In this document: in pieces, positions 50,384 through 58,822 of the stretch
Position numbering within the stretch: the stretch's first letter is position 1
Layout of the letters: each line of letters starts with the position of its first letter
Source of the DNA: Geodermatophilus sabuli
GTDB lineage: Bacteria; Actinomycetota; Actinomycetes; Mycobacteriales; Geodermatophilaceae
DNA: 64,000 nt
Direction of reading: 5' to 3'
Assembly (NCBI RefSeq): GCF_900215145.1
Contig: NZ_OBDO01000007.1
Location: 62,001-126,000 of the forward strand
Position numbers and translations under genes: made by a program
Notes under the pieces: generated by a model
Database searches by the model: none
Seen by the model: the letters and a program-made list of their open reading frames with translations, nothing else
What the model was told of the DNA's origin: nothing

Positions 50384-52396
50384 ATGGCGAACCAGGGGGC
50401 ACCTGTGCGCGACGACGAGTACGGGCTGGGCATCGACATCGGCGACGGGACGATCTCGGCGGCGGTGTGTGCCAAGGACGGGACGGGGCAGGCGGCGGCG
50501 GAGCCGGTGCGCTTCGGTGGTCAGGGACCGACCCTGCCCGCCGGCGTGGCCGTCGGGCCGGACGGCGGGGTCACGCTGACGCCGACCCCCGAGGCGGTGA
50601 CCGTGTCCCACGTCATGGCCCGGGTCGGCGCGCCGGAACCCGTCTACGCCGGTCAGCGGCCCGTGGCCGCCGCCGACCTCGCCGCCGGGGCCGTGCAGCG
50701 GGTCCGGGAGGCGGCCGCCCGGCAGGAGGGGCGGCCGGACGCGTGGACGGTCGTCACCGTGCCGCCGTCCTGGGGCCGGCACCGCCGCGCGGTGTTCGCC
50801 CGCGCGCTGGAGGCAGCCGGTGTCCCCCGCTTCTCCCTCGTCTCCAGCGCGGTGGCCGCCGTCCACCACCACGTGGTCACCGGCGACCTCGCGCCGGAGC
50901 CCACCGTCGCCGTGTACGACCTCGGCGCGAGCACCCTGGACACCGCCGTCGTCGGCCCCACGGCCGAGGAGCCCCTGGGCCACCGGGGCCTCCCCCCGGA
51001 GCCCCGGGCCTGGGGCGGGCGCGACGTCGACGACGTGGTCCTCGCCCACGTGCTCGCCTCCGGCGCGACGCCGATCGCCGGCGGGCACGCGCTGCGCGCC
51101 GCCTGCACCGCGGCCAAGGAGGCGCTGTCGGCGCGGACCACCGTCGACGTGGCCGCGGGGCTGCCGGACGGACCGGTCCGGCTCACCCGCGAGGAGCTCG
51201 ACGAGGCCCTCACCGGTCCCGTGCAGGAGTCGCTGACCGCCGTCGCGGACGCCGTCGCCGCCGCGGGCCTCGAGCCGGCCGACCTCGACGCCGTCGTGCT
51301 GGCCGGGGGTGGCGTGCGGGTCCCGCTGGTCGCGGAGATCCTCTCCGGCGAGCTGGACCGGCCGCTGGTCGTCTGCCCCGAGCCGGCGCTCACCGCGGCG
51401 CTCGGCGCGGCCGCCCTCGCCGCCGACGCGCTCGTGGCCGAGGAGTTGCTGGCCGCCGTCCCCCCGCCGGCCGCGCCGGCCTCCACCGGAGTGGTCCCCG
51501 CGGGTACCGCCCCCTCGGGGGACGTCCCGGCTCCCCGGGCCGACCGCCGGCCACCGGCCGAGCGGGGCTCGTCGTCCCGCCGGCCCGGCGGGACCACCCG
51601 GCCGCGCCGGAGCTCGCGGGCGCGCCGCGGAGCCGTGGTGGGCGGCGCCCTCCTCGGGCTGCTCGTCGTACCGCCGACCCTCGCCGCCGTCCTGGCCTCC
51701 GACCCCGCTGCCACCCAGGGCGCCGAGCAGACCGCCGGGCGCGACGGCGGCCAGGTGATCGCCACCGGCACCGCCGGAGTCGGCGGCACGGCCCCGGCCG
51801 GCACCGCGGCACAGCCGGCGACCACGCCCGGCAGCCGCGCCGGGACAGCGGGAGGCGGCACCGGTGGGGGTGCCGCAGGCACCCAGCCCCGGACCAGCCT
51901 GGCCGCGGCGATCACCACCGCGGCCCGCAGCGGCGGGGTGTCCGCCGGCGCCACCTCCTCCGCCCCGGGGACCACCGGTTCCCGGCCGGCGAGCGGCGTC
52001 GTCCCGCCGGGGACGGTCCCCGGCACGACGGACCCCGGCACGACGAGTTCCGGCACGACGAGTTCCGGCAGCGCGGCCCCGGGCACGACACGTCCCGGCA
52101 CCACGGCCCCGGGCACCCCCGCGCCCGGCAGCACGCCCCCCGGGACGACGGCGCCGCAGCCGACCACCCCCGCCCCGGAGCCCACGACCCCCCCGGTCAC
52201 CACTCCGCCGGACCCAACCACCCCCCCGTCGGAGCCGACGACTCCCCCGGCCGACCCGACCACCTCCCCGGACCCGACGACCCCGGCGGCGGAGCCCGAG
52301 CAGACGACCCCGGCACCGCCCCCCACGACGCCGCCGGCCCCCGCGCCGGAGCCCGAGCCCCTCCCCGGGCCGGCGTCCGCCACGGAACTGCTGTGA
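50384..52396 (+). CDS. Hsp70-like ATPase with membrane anchor and Pro/Thr-rich exterior
   Basis: 670 residues. The N-terminal part has the actin/Hsp70 nucleotide site (GLGIDIGDGTISAAV; AVYDLGASTLDTAVV; VVLAGGGVRVPLVAEIL). A basic linker (RPRRSSRARRGAVVGG) leads to one hydrophobic segment (ALLGLLVVPPTLAAVLAS), then a ~180-residue Thr/Pro/Gly tail. There is no substrate-binding Hsp70 domain, so it is likely a membrane sensor rather than a chaperone. ATG 50384 (or 50363). Its TGA overlaps the next start by four bases (GTGA), tying its expression to the regulator. Confidence 0.85.
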   Translation: MANQGAPVRDDEYGLGIDIGDGTISAAVCAKDGTGQAAAEPVRFGGQGPTLPAGVAVGPDGGVTLTPTPEAVTVSHVMARVGAPEPVYAGQRPVAAADLAAGAVQRVREAAARQEGRPDAWTVVTVPPSWGRHRRAVFARALEAAGVPRFSLVSSAVAAVHHHVVTGDLAPEPTVAVYDLGASTLDTAVVGPTAEEPLGHRGLPPEPRAWGGRDVDDVVLAHVLASGATPIAGGHALRAACTAAKEALSARTTVDVAAGLPDGPVRLTREELDEALTGPVQESLTAVADAVAAAGLEPADLDAVVLAGGGVRVPLVAEILSGELDRPLVVCPEPALTAALGAAALAADALVAEELLAAVPPPAAPASTGVVPAGTAPSGDVPAPRADRRPPAERGSSSRRPGGTTRPRRSSRARRGAVVGGALLGLLVVPPTLAAVLASDPAATQGAEQTAGRDGGQVIATGTAGVGGTAPAGTAAQPATTPGSRAGTAGGGTGGGAAGTQPRTSLAAAITTAARSGGVSAGATSSAPGTTGSRPASGVVPPGTVPGTTDPGTTSSGTTSSGSAAPGTTRPGTTAPGTPAPGSTPPGTTAPQPTTPAPEPTTPPVTTPPDPTTPPSEPTTPPADPTTSPDPTTPAAEPEQTTPAPPPTTPPAPAPEPEPLPGPASATELL

Positions 52397-55071
52397 TCGC
52401 CGACATCTGCGCGACGGGCACCCTGCCCGCCGCGACCACGACCGTGCGGGAGCTCGCCGGTGCCCCCGGGGAGTGCCCGGCCGCGGTGACCGTGCAGGGA
52501 CCCGGCGGCACGGGGAAGACCCACCTGCTGGGTGAACTGACCACGGCCTGGCGGCGGGCCGGGCTGGTCGTCCTCGACGGCGTCCCCGCGGATCCCACCG
52601 CCCTGCCCGCGGAGTTCGCCGTGGTCGTCGACGACGCGCACCGGCTGTCCGGGCCCGCCGCGGCCGGGCTCGCCGCGCTGGTGGGCGCTCCCGGCGCACG
52701 GATCGCGCTCGCCTACCGGCCGTGGCCCCGCCCGGCGCCGCTGACCGCCCTGCTCCCGGAGCTCGGGGCCGAACGACGCACCGTCGTGCTCGGTCACGCC
52801 GACCGCGCCGTGGTCCGGGGCTGGGCGCGCGAGCAGCTCGGCGAGGCGGCGACGCCGGACCTGGTCGACACCGTCCTGGGTCATACCGGCGGGCTGCCCG
52901 CCCTGGTCCACCCGGTGCTGCGCGCCCTCGCCCGCCGCGGCATCCCCCGCGGCGGGGCGGCGGGCTCCGCCGTCCCGGAGGAGGTCGCCGACCGGGTCAG
53001 CGCCCAGCTCGCCACGGTCGACGAGGAGACCCGCGCGCTGCTGCACGCCGTGGCCGCCGGCGCGCCCCTGGAGGACGAGGTGCTCGGCGGGGTGCTCGAC
53101 GTGCTGCCCGGCCACGCGGCGGAGCTGGTCACCGCCGCGCGGGCCAGTGGCCTGCTGCTGCCCAGCGGCGCGGTCGTCCCGCTGGTGGCCCAGCTGCTGC
53201 TGGGTGCCACGCCACCGGACGTCACCCGCCGCACCCGCCGGCGGCTCCTGGGGCTGCTGGTCGAGCGGGGCGAGGAGCCCCTGGACCTGGCCCGACGGCT
53301 GGCCGCCGAGCGGGTGCGCGACCCGCTGGCCGCCCGGCTGCTGGAGCGGCGCGGCGAGGCGGCGCTGGCCGACGACCCCGCCCTGGCCGGCGAGCTGCTC
53401 GGCGCGGCCGCGCTCAGCGGCGCACCGGTGGCGGGGCTGGCGGCGCGGCGGGCGCAGGCGGCCGCGCTGGCCGGGGACCTGGACGGCGCCCTGCAGTGGG
53501 CCGACACCGCCCTCGCCGACCCGGCGGCGCCCGACCGGGCCCGCGCGGCGGGGGTGACCGCCGCGGTGCTGGCCCAGCGGGGGCTGCTGGGCCGGGCCGC
53601 CGCCCTGTGCCGGCTGGCCGGCCCGGAGCGGGCGGGGTCGGCCGCGCTGGCCCTGATCGCCACCGGGGCACCCGAGGAGGCGGCCGCCGTCCTGGACGGC
53701 GCGCGGGCGGCCGGTGGGCTGCCGACCATGCTGTCGGTGAGTGAGGAGCTCACCGCCCAGGGTGTGCTGCAGTCGCTGCGGGCCGGGGCGGACGCGGCGG
53801 AGGACATCGCCGCGGCGCTGTCCACGCTGACCCGGGCTGCGGCGCTGCTGGAGCCGGTGGGGCGTACCGCGCTGCTGGTCGACACCCCGGCGGCGCTCGC
53901 CGCCCTGGTCGCCCTGCACAGCGGGGAGCTGGGGGTGGCGGAGTCCGTGCTGCAGCGGGCCGTGGACGCCGACCTCGGGGGTGCGCCGTGCCGGCCGCGG
54001 CACCGGTTGCTGCTGGCCTGGATCGCGATGCTGGCCGGCCGGATGACGCGGGCCCGCGAGTACATGGCGATGGCGCAGGACTCGGCGCGATCGGGCCCAG
54101 CGCAGGACTCGGCGCGATCGGGCCCAGCGCAGGCTTCGGCGCGCTCGGGCCCAGCGCAGGACTCGGCGCGCTCAGGCCCAGCGCAGGAGGGTGGCGGGCA
54201 GCTCGAGCCGCGCGACGACGTCTTCCTGCGGGCGCTGGAGGTGGGGCTGGCCCGCCGCAGCAGCGACGTGCCGGCGCTGGTGCGGGCGTGGGTGAGGGCG
54301 CGCGAGGCGGTGGTCCGCCACCCGGTGGACCTGTTCACGCTGCTTCCGCTGGGCGAGCTGGTGGTGGCCGCGGCCCGGTTGCGGGACGGCGACCGGCTGC
54401 GGCCGCACCTGGCCGAGGCGCAGGCGCTGCTGACACGGCTGGGGGAGCCCCAGCTGTGGGCGACGTCGCTGCACTGGAGCGGCGCGCAGGCGGCGATCCT
54501 CGCCGACGACCCGGACGGGCTGCGGCCGCACGCGGCGGCGCTGGTCGCCGCGGCGCGGACCAGCCCCTACGCGGCGACGCTGGCGCGGGCGGGGCGGTCG
54601 TGGATGCGGGTGCTGACCGGCGACGTCGACGCGGCGAGCGTGGTGACCGCGGCCGAGGAGCTCACCGCGGTCGGGCTGGGCTGGGACGGCTCACGGCTGG
54701 CCGGGCAGGCCGCGGCACGGGCCGTGGACCAGAAGGCCCGCGCCGTGCTGCTGGGCTGCGCCCGCGCGCTGGCCGACAGCACGGGGTGCGAGAGCGCCCC
54801 GTCGCTGTCCGCGCCCCGGCAGTCGGGCGACGCGGCGCCCGGCCCTGCCCCGGCGTCCGCGCCCGCGGCCAGCGGGGTGCTCAGCGAGCGGGAGCGGGAG
54901 GTGGCGCGGCTGGTCGTGGAGGGGCAGACCTACCGGGAGATCGGGAGCCGGCTCTACATCTCGGCCAAGACGGTCGAGCACCACGTGTCGCGGATGCGGC
55001 AGCGGCTGGGCGCGAGCAACCGTTCGGACCTGCTGGCCCGGCTGCGGGCGGAGCTCGCCGACGGCGCCTGA
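52393..55071 (+). CDS. LuxR-type large ATPase regulator (MalT-like)
   Basis: 892 residues. Walker A GPGGTGKTHL (about residue 39), a Walker-B-like AVVVDDAHRL, a long helical tetratricopeptide-like middle, and a C-terminal LuxR helix-turn-helix (LSEREREVARLVVEGQTYREIG, then SAKTVEHHVSRM). This is the MalT/STAND layout, where ligand and ATP drive oligomerisation and promoter binding. In mycobacteria a MalT-like regulator, IniR, is reported for iniBAC, so it may control the divergent operon. Four 27-bp repeats (54073-54180) insert AQDSARSGP units in the helical part. Confidence 0.87.
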   Translation: MIADICATGTLPAATTTVRELAGAPGECPAAVTVQGPGGTGKTHLLGELTTAWRRAGLVVLDGVPADPTALPAEFAVVVDDAHRLSGPAAAGLAALVGAPGARIALAYRPWPRPAPLTALLPELGAERRTVVLGHADRAVVRGWAREQLGEAATPDLVDTVLGHTGGLPALVHPVLRALARRGIPRGGAAGSAVPEEVADRVSAQLATVDEETRALLHAVAAGAPLEDEVLGGVLDVLPGHAAELVTAARASGLLLPSGAVVPLVAQLLLGATPPDVTRRTRRRLLGLLVERGEEPLDLARRLAAERVRDPLAARLLERRGEAALADDPALAGELLGAAALSGAPVAGLAARRAQAAALAGDLDGALQWADTALADPAAPDRARAAGVTAAVLAQRGLLGRAAALCRLAGPERAGSAALALIATGAPEEAAAVLDGARAAGGLPTMLSVSEELTAQGVLQSLRAGADAAEDIAAALSTLTRAAALLEPVGRTALLVDTPAALAALVALHSGELGVAESVLQRAVDADLGGAPCRPRHRLLLAWIAMLAGRMTRAREYMAMAQDSARSGPAQDSARSGPAQASARSGPAQDSARSGPAQEGGGQLEPRDDVFLRALEVGLARRSSDVPALVRAWVRAREAVVRHPVDLFTLLPLGELVVAAARLRDGDRLRPHLAEAQALLTRLGEPQLWATSLHWSGAQAAILADDPDGLRPHAAALVAAARTSPYAATLARAGRSWMRVLTGDVDAASVVTAAEELTAVGLGWDGSRLAGQAAARAVDQKARAVLLGCARALADSTGCESAPSLSAPRQSGDAAPGPAPASAPAASGVLSEREREVARLVVEGQTYREIGSRLYISAKTVEHHVSRMRQRLGASNRSDLLARLRAELADGA
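54073..54180. repeat. Four 27-bp tandem repeats in the LuxR-type gene
   Basis: Units at 54073, 54100, 54127 and 54154, of the type GCGCAGGACTCGGCGCGATC plus seven bases, differing at one to four positions. They encode nine residues each and keep the frame. Confidence 0.9.
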
Positions 55072-55072
55072 C

Positions 55073-55134
55073 GGCCCTCCTGCAAGGTCCCACCGCGAGC
55101 ATGCGAGTGGTGGGGGGCAGGGAGGGCCTTCTTC
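55073..55134. terminator. Hairpin terminator after the LuxR-type gene
   Basis: GGCCCTCC (55073-55080) pairs with GGAGGGCC (55121-55128) and an inner CCCACC pairs with GGTGGG. The plus-strand arm is followed by TTCTTC. It ends the Hsp70-LuxR operon, convergent with the small gene at 55133. Confidence 0.65.
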
Positions 55135-55357
55135 ACCGGGAGAGGACGACGCAGGTGGGGCAGACGTCGCGGGAGGTCGCCGGCCAGGGCTGCTCGACCT
55201 GGACACGGGCCAGCGACCCGCACAGGGTCAGCTCGCAGGCACCGTCGAGCTCGGCGGTGGGGCGGTGCACCTCGACCGCGTGCCACAGCGCGGCCGTGGG
55301 CCCGTGCGCCCGGCTGCGGGCGGCGACGACGGTGGAGGCGAGGGTGTGGGTGCTCAT
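55133..55357 (-). CDS. Small hypothetical protein with Cys motifs
   Basis: 74 residues. The C-terminal half holds LTLCGS and VCPTCVV, which could bind a metal together with the HAVEVHR histidines. ATG 55357 is chosen; an in-frame start at 55393 is possible. No family recognised. The layout (Cys-Gly ... Trp-Pro ... Cys-Pro-x-Cys) resembles small actinobacterial zinc-ribbon-like proteins. Confidence 0.6.
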   Translation of the reverse strand: MSTHTLASTVVAARSRAHGPTAALWHAVEVHRPTAELDGACELTLCGSLARVQVEQPWPATSRDVCPTCVVLSR

Positions 55358-55488
55358 GACCAGTGCGTCGGCACGCCGGCCGGCACGGGACACGGCCCGG
55401 CGTCCGATCTCCCTCGGAGGGGTGACACGGGGGACCCGATCGCCGACCTGCCGCGGGGCAGGCAGGATGCGGTCCTGGAGGTGGTGAC

Positions 55489-56127
55489 ATGGAGCTGACC
55501 AAGCACGGCCACGCCTGCGTCGTCCTCAGCGAGGGCGACCGGCGGGTGGTCATCGACCCGGGGGCCTTCACCGATCCGGCGGTCCTCGACGGGGCCAGCG
55601 CCGTCCTGGTGACCCACGAGCACTTCGACCACTTCAGCCCGGACGTGATCCGCTCGGCGATGGACGCCGACCCGGGGCTGGAGCTGTGGACGAACCGGTC
55701 GGTGGCCGGTCAGCTGGAGGGCCTGGGCTCACGGGTGCACGTCGTCGGCGACGGGGACGCGGTCACGGTGGCCGGCTTCGACGTGACCGTGCACGGTGAG
55801 CTGCACGCGGTGATCCACCCCGACATCCCCCGGATCCTCAATGTGGGGTTCCTCGTGGGTGGGCAGGTGTTCCACCCCGGGGACGCGCTGACCGTCCCCG
55901 GTGAGCCGGTCTCGACGCTGCTGCTGCCGGTGCACGCGCCCTGGTCGAAGGTCTCGGAGGTCATCGACTACGTGCGGGCGGTCGACGCCGACCAGGCGTT
56001 CGCGGTGCACGACGGGCTGCTCAACGACACCGGGCTGGGCGTCATCGGCGGGATGCTGGGTGAGCGGGGTCCTGGCACGCCGACCCCCTACAGCCGCCTG
56101 GCCCCCGGGGACTCGGTCGACCTCTGA
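55489..56127 (+). CDS. MBL-fold metal-dependent hydrolase (UlaG-like)
   Basis: 212 residues. It has LTKHGHACVVL at the N-terminus, the metal motif THEHFDHFSPDV (HxHxDH) and GGQVFHPGDAL, as in the single-domain metallo-beta-lactamase-fold proteins of the UlaG/YtcJ neighbourhood. It probably hydrolyses a small ester or phosphodiester; substrate unknown. The ATG follows GGAGGTGGTGAC. Confidence 0.9.
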   Translation: MELTKHGHACVVLSEGDRRVVIDPGAFTDPAVLDGASAVLVTHEHFDHFSPDVIRSAMDADPGLELWTNRSVAGQLEGLGSRVHVVGDGDAVTVAGFDVTVHGELHAVIHPDIPRILNVGFLVGGQVFHPGDALTVPGEPVSTLLLPVHAPWSKVSEVIDYVRAVDADQAFAVHDGLLNDTGLGVIGGMLGERGPGTPTPYSRLAPGDSVDL

Positions 56128-56155
56128 GAGGTCGACCGGGCCCCCGGGGCGGGGC

Positions 56156-56431
56156 TCACCGGACGGCGCGGTTGCTGCGCCCCGACATGCCGACGTACAG
56201 GCCGACCAGGATGACGGCGGCCACCACGGCGAGGATGAAGCCGAGGATGTTCAGCTCGAAGATGTCCCCGGTCCCGATCAGGCTGGCGATGAACCCGCCG
56301 ATCAGAGCCCCGAGGACGCCGAGCACCATCGTGGCGAGGATGCTCATCTGCTGCTTGCCCGGCTTGAGCAGGCGGGCCAGCGCTCCGATGATCAGACCGA
56401 CGACGATGAGCCCGAGGATGTCCCAGATCAC
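56156..56431 (-). CDS. GlsB/YeaQ/YmgE family small membrane protein
   Basis: 91 residues, three helices: WDILGLIVVGLIIGALARLL, ILATMVLGVLGALIGGFIASLIG and LGFILAVVAAVILVGLYVG, with the family motif ARLLKPGKQ after the first. Such proteins are stress-induced and transglycosylase-associated, with no firm activity. GTG 56431 is the first codon of the conserved part. Confidence 0.9.
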   Translation of the reverse strand: MIWDILGLIVVGLIIGALARLLKPGKQQMSILATMVLGVLGALIGGFIASLIGTGDIFELNILGFILAVVAAVILVGLYVGMSGRSNRAVR

Positions 56432-56522
56432 GGTGTTCTCCCTTGCGCTCGCGGACCCGCCCCGGTGGGCGGACCCATTCGGCGAGATGGCTACCCCAAG
56501 ATCACTGCCGCACACCTGCTGG

Positions 56523-57020
56523 TCACCCGATCGTGGACCTGCCGCCGCCCGCGGACAACAGGTCCACGTGCGCGGGGAGCTTCTCCAGCTCGCCGTCGAC
56601 GGTGCGCTGGACCATCTGCCGGACGCCGCTGCGCATCAGCCGGTGGACGAGCCGGTTGCCGCCCCGGGGCTCGTGGCTGACGGTGATCGTGACCCGGGTG
56701 GCGCCCGGTCCGGCGTCGGCGAGCTCGATGCGGGTGGTCCACGTCTCGGGCGTGAGCTCCAGCCGGGTGGTGACGGCCCGCTTCGGCTCCCAGTCGACGA
56801 TCTCGCCGCGGGGCGCGCCGGCCGGCGGCTCCGCGCCGTCCTCCAGCGTGCCGGGAACGCAGACGAACGTCGTCCCACGGCCCGGTGACCCGGAGCCGTC
56901 GACGACGTAGGAGACGTCGCAGACGGAACAGTAGGGCGAGAGGACGGCGAGCGCCCGCCACACCCGGCTCCGGTCGTAGGGCACCTCGCGGGCGCCGCTG
57001 GCGGTGACCGGCTGGGGCAT
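56523..57020 (-). CDS. SRPBCC family protein
   Basis: 165 residues: SGAREVPYDRSRVWRALAVL (N-terminal strand-helix), PGRGTTFVCVPG, WTTRIELADAGPGATRVTITVS and a C-terminal helix. Ligand unknown. The ATG at 57020 follows GGAGGTCCC. It lies after the MarR gene (57085-57540) on the same strand and is probably in its operon. Confidence 0.82.
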   Translation of the reverse strand: MPQPVTASGAREVPYDRSRVWRALAVLSPYCSVCDVSYVVDGSGSPGRGTTFVCVPGTLEDGAEPPAGAPRGEIVDWEPKRAVTTRLELTPETWTTRIELADAGPGATRVTITVSHEPRGGNRLVHRLMRSGVRQMVQRTVDGELEKLPAHVDLLSAGGGRSTIG

Positions 57021-57084
57021 GGGACCTCCGGGGACGTGGGGGAGCGACGGCCGACGGCCGACGGCTCCGGTCGCCCGCCCGACG

Positions 57085-57540
57085 TTAGTCGGCGCCGGTG
57101 CGCGTCCCGCCGACGGCGAGGTCGGTCAGGACGGTGCGGGCGCAGGCCCACCGGTCGTCGCCCACCCGGGCCGCCCACTCCCGCTCGACGCCGGCCAGCC
57201 GGGCGCGCACCGCCTCGTTGACCTCCCGGCCCCGCGGGCTGAGCCGGACCAGCCGGGCCCGCCGGTCGGAGGGGTCGGGACCCACCTCGACGTAGCCGCC
57301 GACCTCCAGCGGCGCCAGGGCCTGGGCCAGCGCCTGCTTGGTCAGCCCGCTGTCCTCGGTGAGCCGGCTCAGCCGCTCCCCCTCCGGCGGCAGGAACGAC
57401 AGCAGCCGGTAGTGGCGCGCCCGCAGCCCGGGGAAGCGGGCGTCGCTGAGGGCGTAGAGCTCGTCGCGCAACCGCAGCATCATGAGCTCGAACAGGGTCG
57501 AGACCAGCGGCTCCGGCCGGCCGTTGACAGCAGTGGACAA
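57085..57540 (-). CDS. MarR family regulator
   Basis: 151 residues. The winged helix has LPPEGERLSRLTEDSGLTKQALAQALAPLEVGGYVEV and PSDRRARLVRLSPRGREV (wing). MarR proteins respond to phenolic ligands. It starts at a TTG (57540), with GGAGATGG upstream. Two near-identical 20-bp direct repeats, each with a CAAG-CTTG-type core, lie at the start (57536-57583) and fit operator sites for autoregulation and control of the divergent gene. Confidence 0.88.
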   Translation of the reverse strand: MSTAVNGRPEPLVSTLFELMMLRLRDELYALSDARFPGLRARHYRLLSFLPPEGERLSRLTEDSGLTKQALAQALAPLEVGGYVEVGPDPSDRRARLVRLSPRGREVNEAVRARLAGVEREWAARVGDDRWACARTVLTDLAVGGTRTGAD

Positions 57541-57583
57541 GCTGCTTCACCATCTCCGTGTCAGACAAGGTGCTTGACCATCA
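57536..57583. promoter_or_regulatory. Two direct-repeat operator sites for MarR
   Basis: GACAAGCTGCTTCACCATCT (57536-57555) and GACAAGGTGCTTGACCATCA (57564-57583) match at 17 of 20 positions, 28 bases apart. The second holds the palindrome CAAG-GTG-CTTG. They lie between the divergent MarR gene and the leader-ORF/phosphotransferase unit, so they likely control both. Confidence 0.65.
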
Positions 57584-57599
57584 TCCCACGAGGTCCGCC

Positions 57600-57707
57600 A
57601 TGACGACCCTCCCCGCCATGTACCGCTGGTCCCTGCTGCTCCCGCGCCCGCGACACCCCTGGCACCCGGCCCCGCCACCCCCGCCCGCGCCCTCCGCGGC
57701 CCGGTGA
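57600..57707 (+). CDS. 35-codon leader ORF coupled to the phosphotransferase gene
   Basis: ATG 57600 with ACGAGGTCC upstream opens a 35-residue Pro/Arg-rich ORF that starts MTTLPAMYRWSLLLPRPRHP. It ends in TGA at 57705-57707, overlapping the next GTG as GTGA. Such short upstream ORFs ahead of resistance or stress genes often act as translational attenuators in actinobacteria. It could also be an unconserved accident of composition. Confidence 0.45.
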   Translation: MTTLPAMYRWSLLLPRPRHPWHPAPPPPPAPSAAR

Positions 57708-58819
57708 CCGCGCTGCCCGGCGGCCTCGCCGTCGACGAACTGGGCGGGCACCTCCGCCGCTGGACCGGCCGCGCCGGGCTCGTCGTCGACGCGGTGACCT
57801 GCACGCCGATCCCGCACCGCATCTCCGCCCCCACCACCCGCGCGCTCACGCGGGTCACGGTCGCGACCGCCGACGGCGCCCTCCCCCTGCGCCTGGTCGC
57901 CAAGGAGCTGCAGGCCGCGCGCCACGGCCTGCCACCGCAGATGCCCGACGACACCCGGGCCCACCTCGACGCCCTCATCCCGTGGCGCCTGGAGGCCGAC
58001 GTCCTCACCGGCGACGTGGCCACGCTGATGCCGCCGGGCCTGCGGACGCCGGACGTCGTCGCCGTGCACGAGCAGGACGGCGACCGCCTGACCCTGTGGC
58101 TGGAGGACGCCGACCCGGTCGACGCCCCCTGGACGAGCGCCGACACCGCCCGCGCGGCGAGCCGCCTGGGGCGGCTCACCGCGCGGCGGGTGGGCCGGTC
58201 GATGCCGCCGACGCCGGGCGGGGACCTGCTCACCTCGTACCGGGACGAGCAGCTGGGCGCCTGGGCGGTGCCCTGGCTGCTGGACGACGCCACCTGGGCA
58301 CACCCGCTGTTCCGGCTGCCCGAGGTCGCGGCGCTCCGGGAGGAGGTCTGCACGCTGGCCGGCCGGGTGGCCGACGTCCACGCGCGGCTGGCGGACCTGC
58401 CGCTGCTGCCGGCCCACGGCGACCCCACCCCGATGAACCTGCTGCGTCCCCGGCGCGATCCCCAGGGGTTCGTGCTCGTGGACTGGGGGATGACCGGGTC
58501 CGCACCCGCCGGCTTCGACCTGCTGCCGCTGGTGTTCGGCCGGGCGGAGTCCGGGGTCGGCCCCCCCGAGGAGGTGCCGGCGCTGCTCGACATCGCCGTC
58601 CCGGCGTACCGCGCGGGGCTGGCGGCCGAGGGGGTCGACGTCCCGCTCGCCGACCTGGCGGCCGGGGTTCGCACGGCGGCTCAGCTCCGCTACCCGTGCA
58701 CCACCATGCCGCTGACACTGACCATGGAGCCGGTGACCGACGCCGCCGTCACCCGTGCCCGGGAGCGCGCCGCCTTCGTGCGGATGGTCCTCGACCTCCC
58801 GGCGGTCCTGCCCGTGTGA
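57704..58819 (+). CDS. Phosphotransferase (APH-like) family protein
   Basis: 371 residues. The kinase-like fold of aminoglycoside phosphotransferases is shown by HGDPTPMNLL (catalytic loop, Brenner-type motif HGDxxxxN) followed by LVDWGM (DFG equivalent). The N-terminal half is only weakly recognisable, without a clear Walker-type lysine motif. It could modify an antibiotic or a metabolite such as homoserine or choline. The GTG at 57704 overlaps the leader ORF stop; this promoter is shared with the MarR gene. Confidence 0.82.
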   Translation: MTALPGGLAVDELGGHLRRWTGRAGLVVDAVTCTPIPHRISAPTTRALTRVTVATADGALPLRLVAKELQAARHGLPPQMPDDTRAHLDALIPWRLEADVLTGDVATLMPPGLRTPDVVAVHEQDGDRLTLWLEDADPVDAPWTSADTARAASRLGRLTARRVGRSMPPTPGGDLLTSYRDEQLGAWAVPWLLDDATWAHPLFRLPEVAALREEVCTLAGRVADVHARLADLPLLPAHGDPTPMNLLRPRRDPQGFVLVDWGMTGSAPAGFDLLPLVFGRAESGVGPPEEVPALLDIAVPAYRAGLAAEGVDVPLADLAAGVRTAAQLRYPCTTMPLTLTMEPVTDAAVTRARERAAFVRMVLDLPAVLPV

Positions 58820-58822
58820 CCC

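Noticed and set aside
50467..52392. Long plus-strand open frame ahead of the LuxR-type gene
   Set aside because: Arg/Gly/Pro-rich shadow of the Hsp70-like gene in another frame. The LuxR gene starts at the GTGA overlap (52393).
48806..52699. Very long minus-strand open frame upstream of the IniA-like gene
   Set aside because: It is composition-driven: Arg/Gly-rich with no domain, and it crosses the IniB-like and Hsp70-like genes antisense. The GTG at 48805 with AGGAGG is the real start of the IniA-like gene.
54073..54180. Possible CRISPR array because of regular 27-bp repeats
   Set aside because: There are no spacers: the units are directly adjacent and code for a peptide repeat. No cas genes.
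55133..55393. tRNA or small RNA between LuxR and MBL genes
   Set aside because: No cloverleaf-like pairing; a small coding frame with Cys motifs explains it better.
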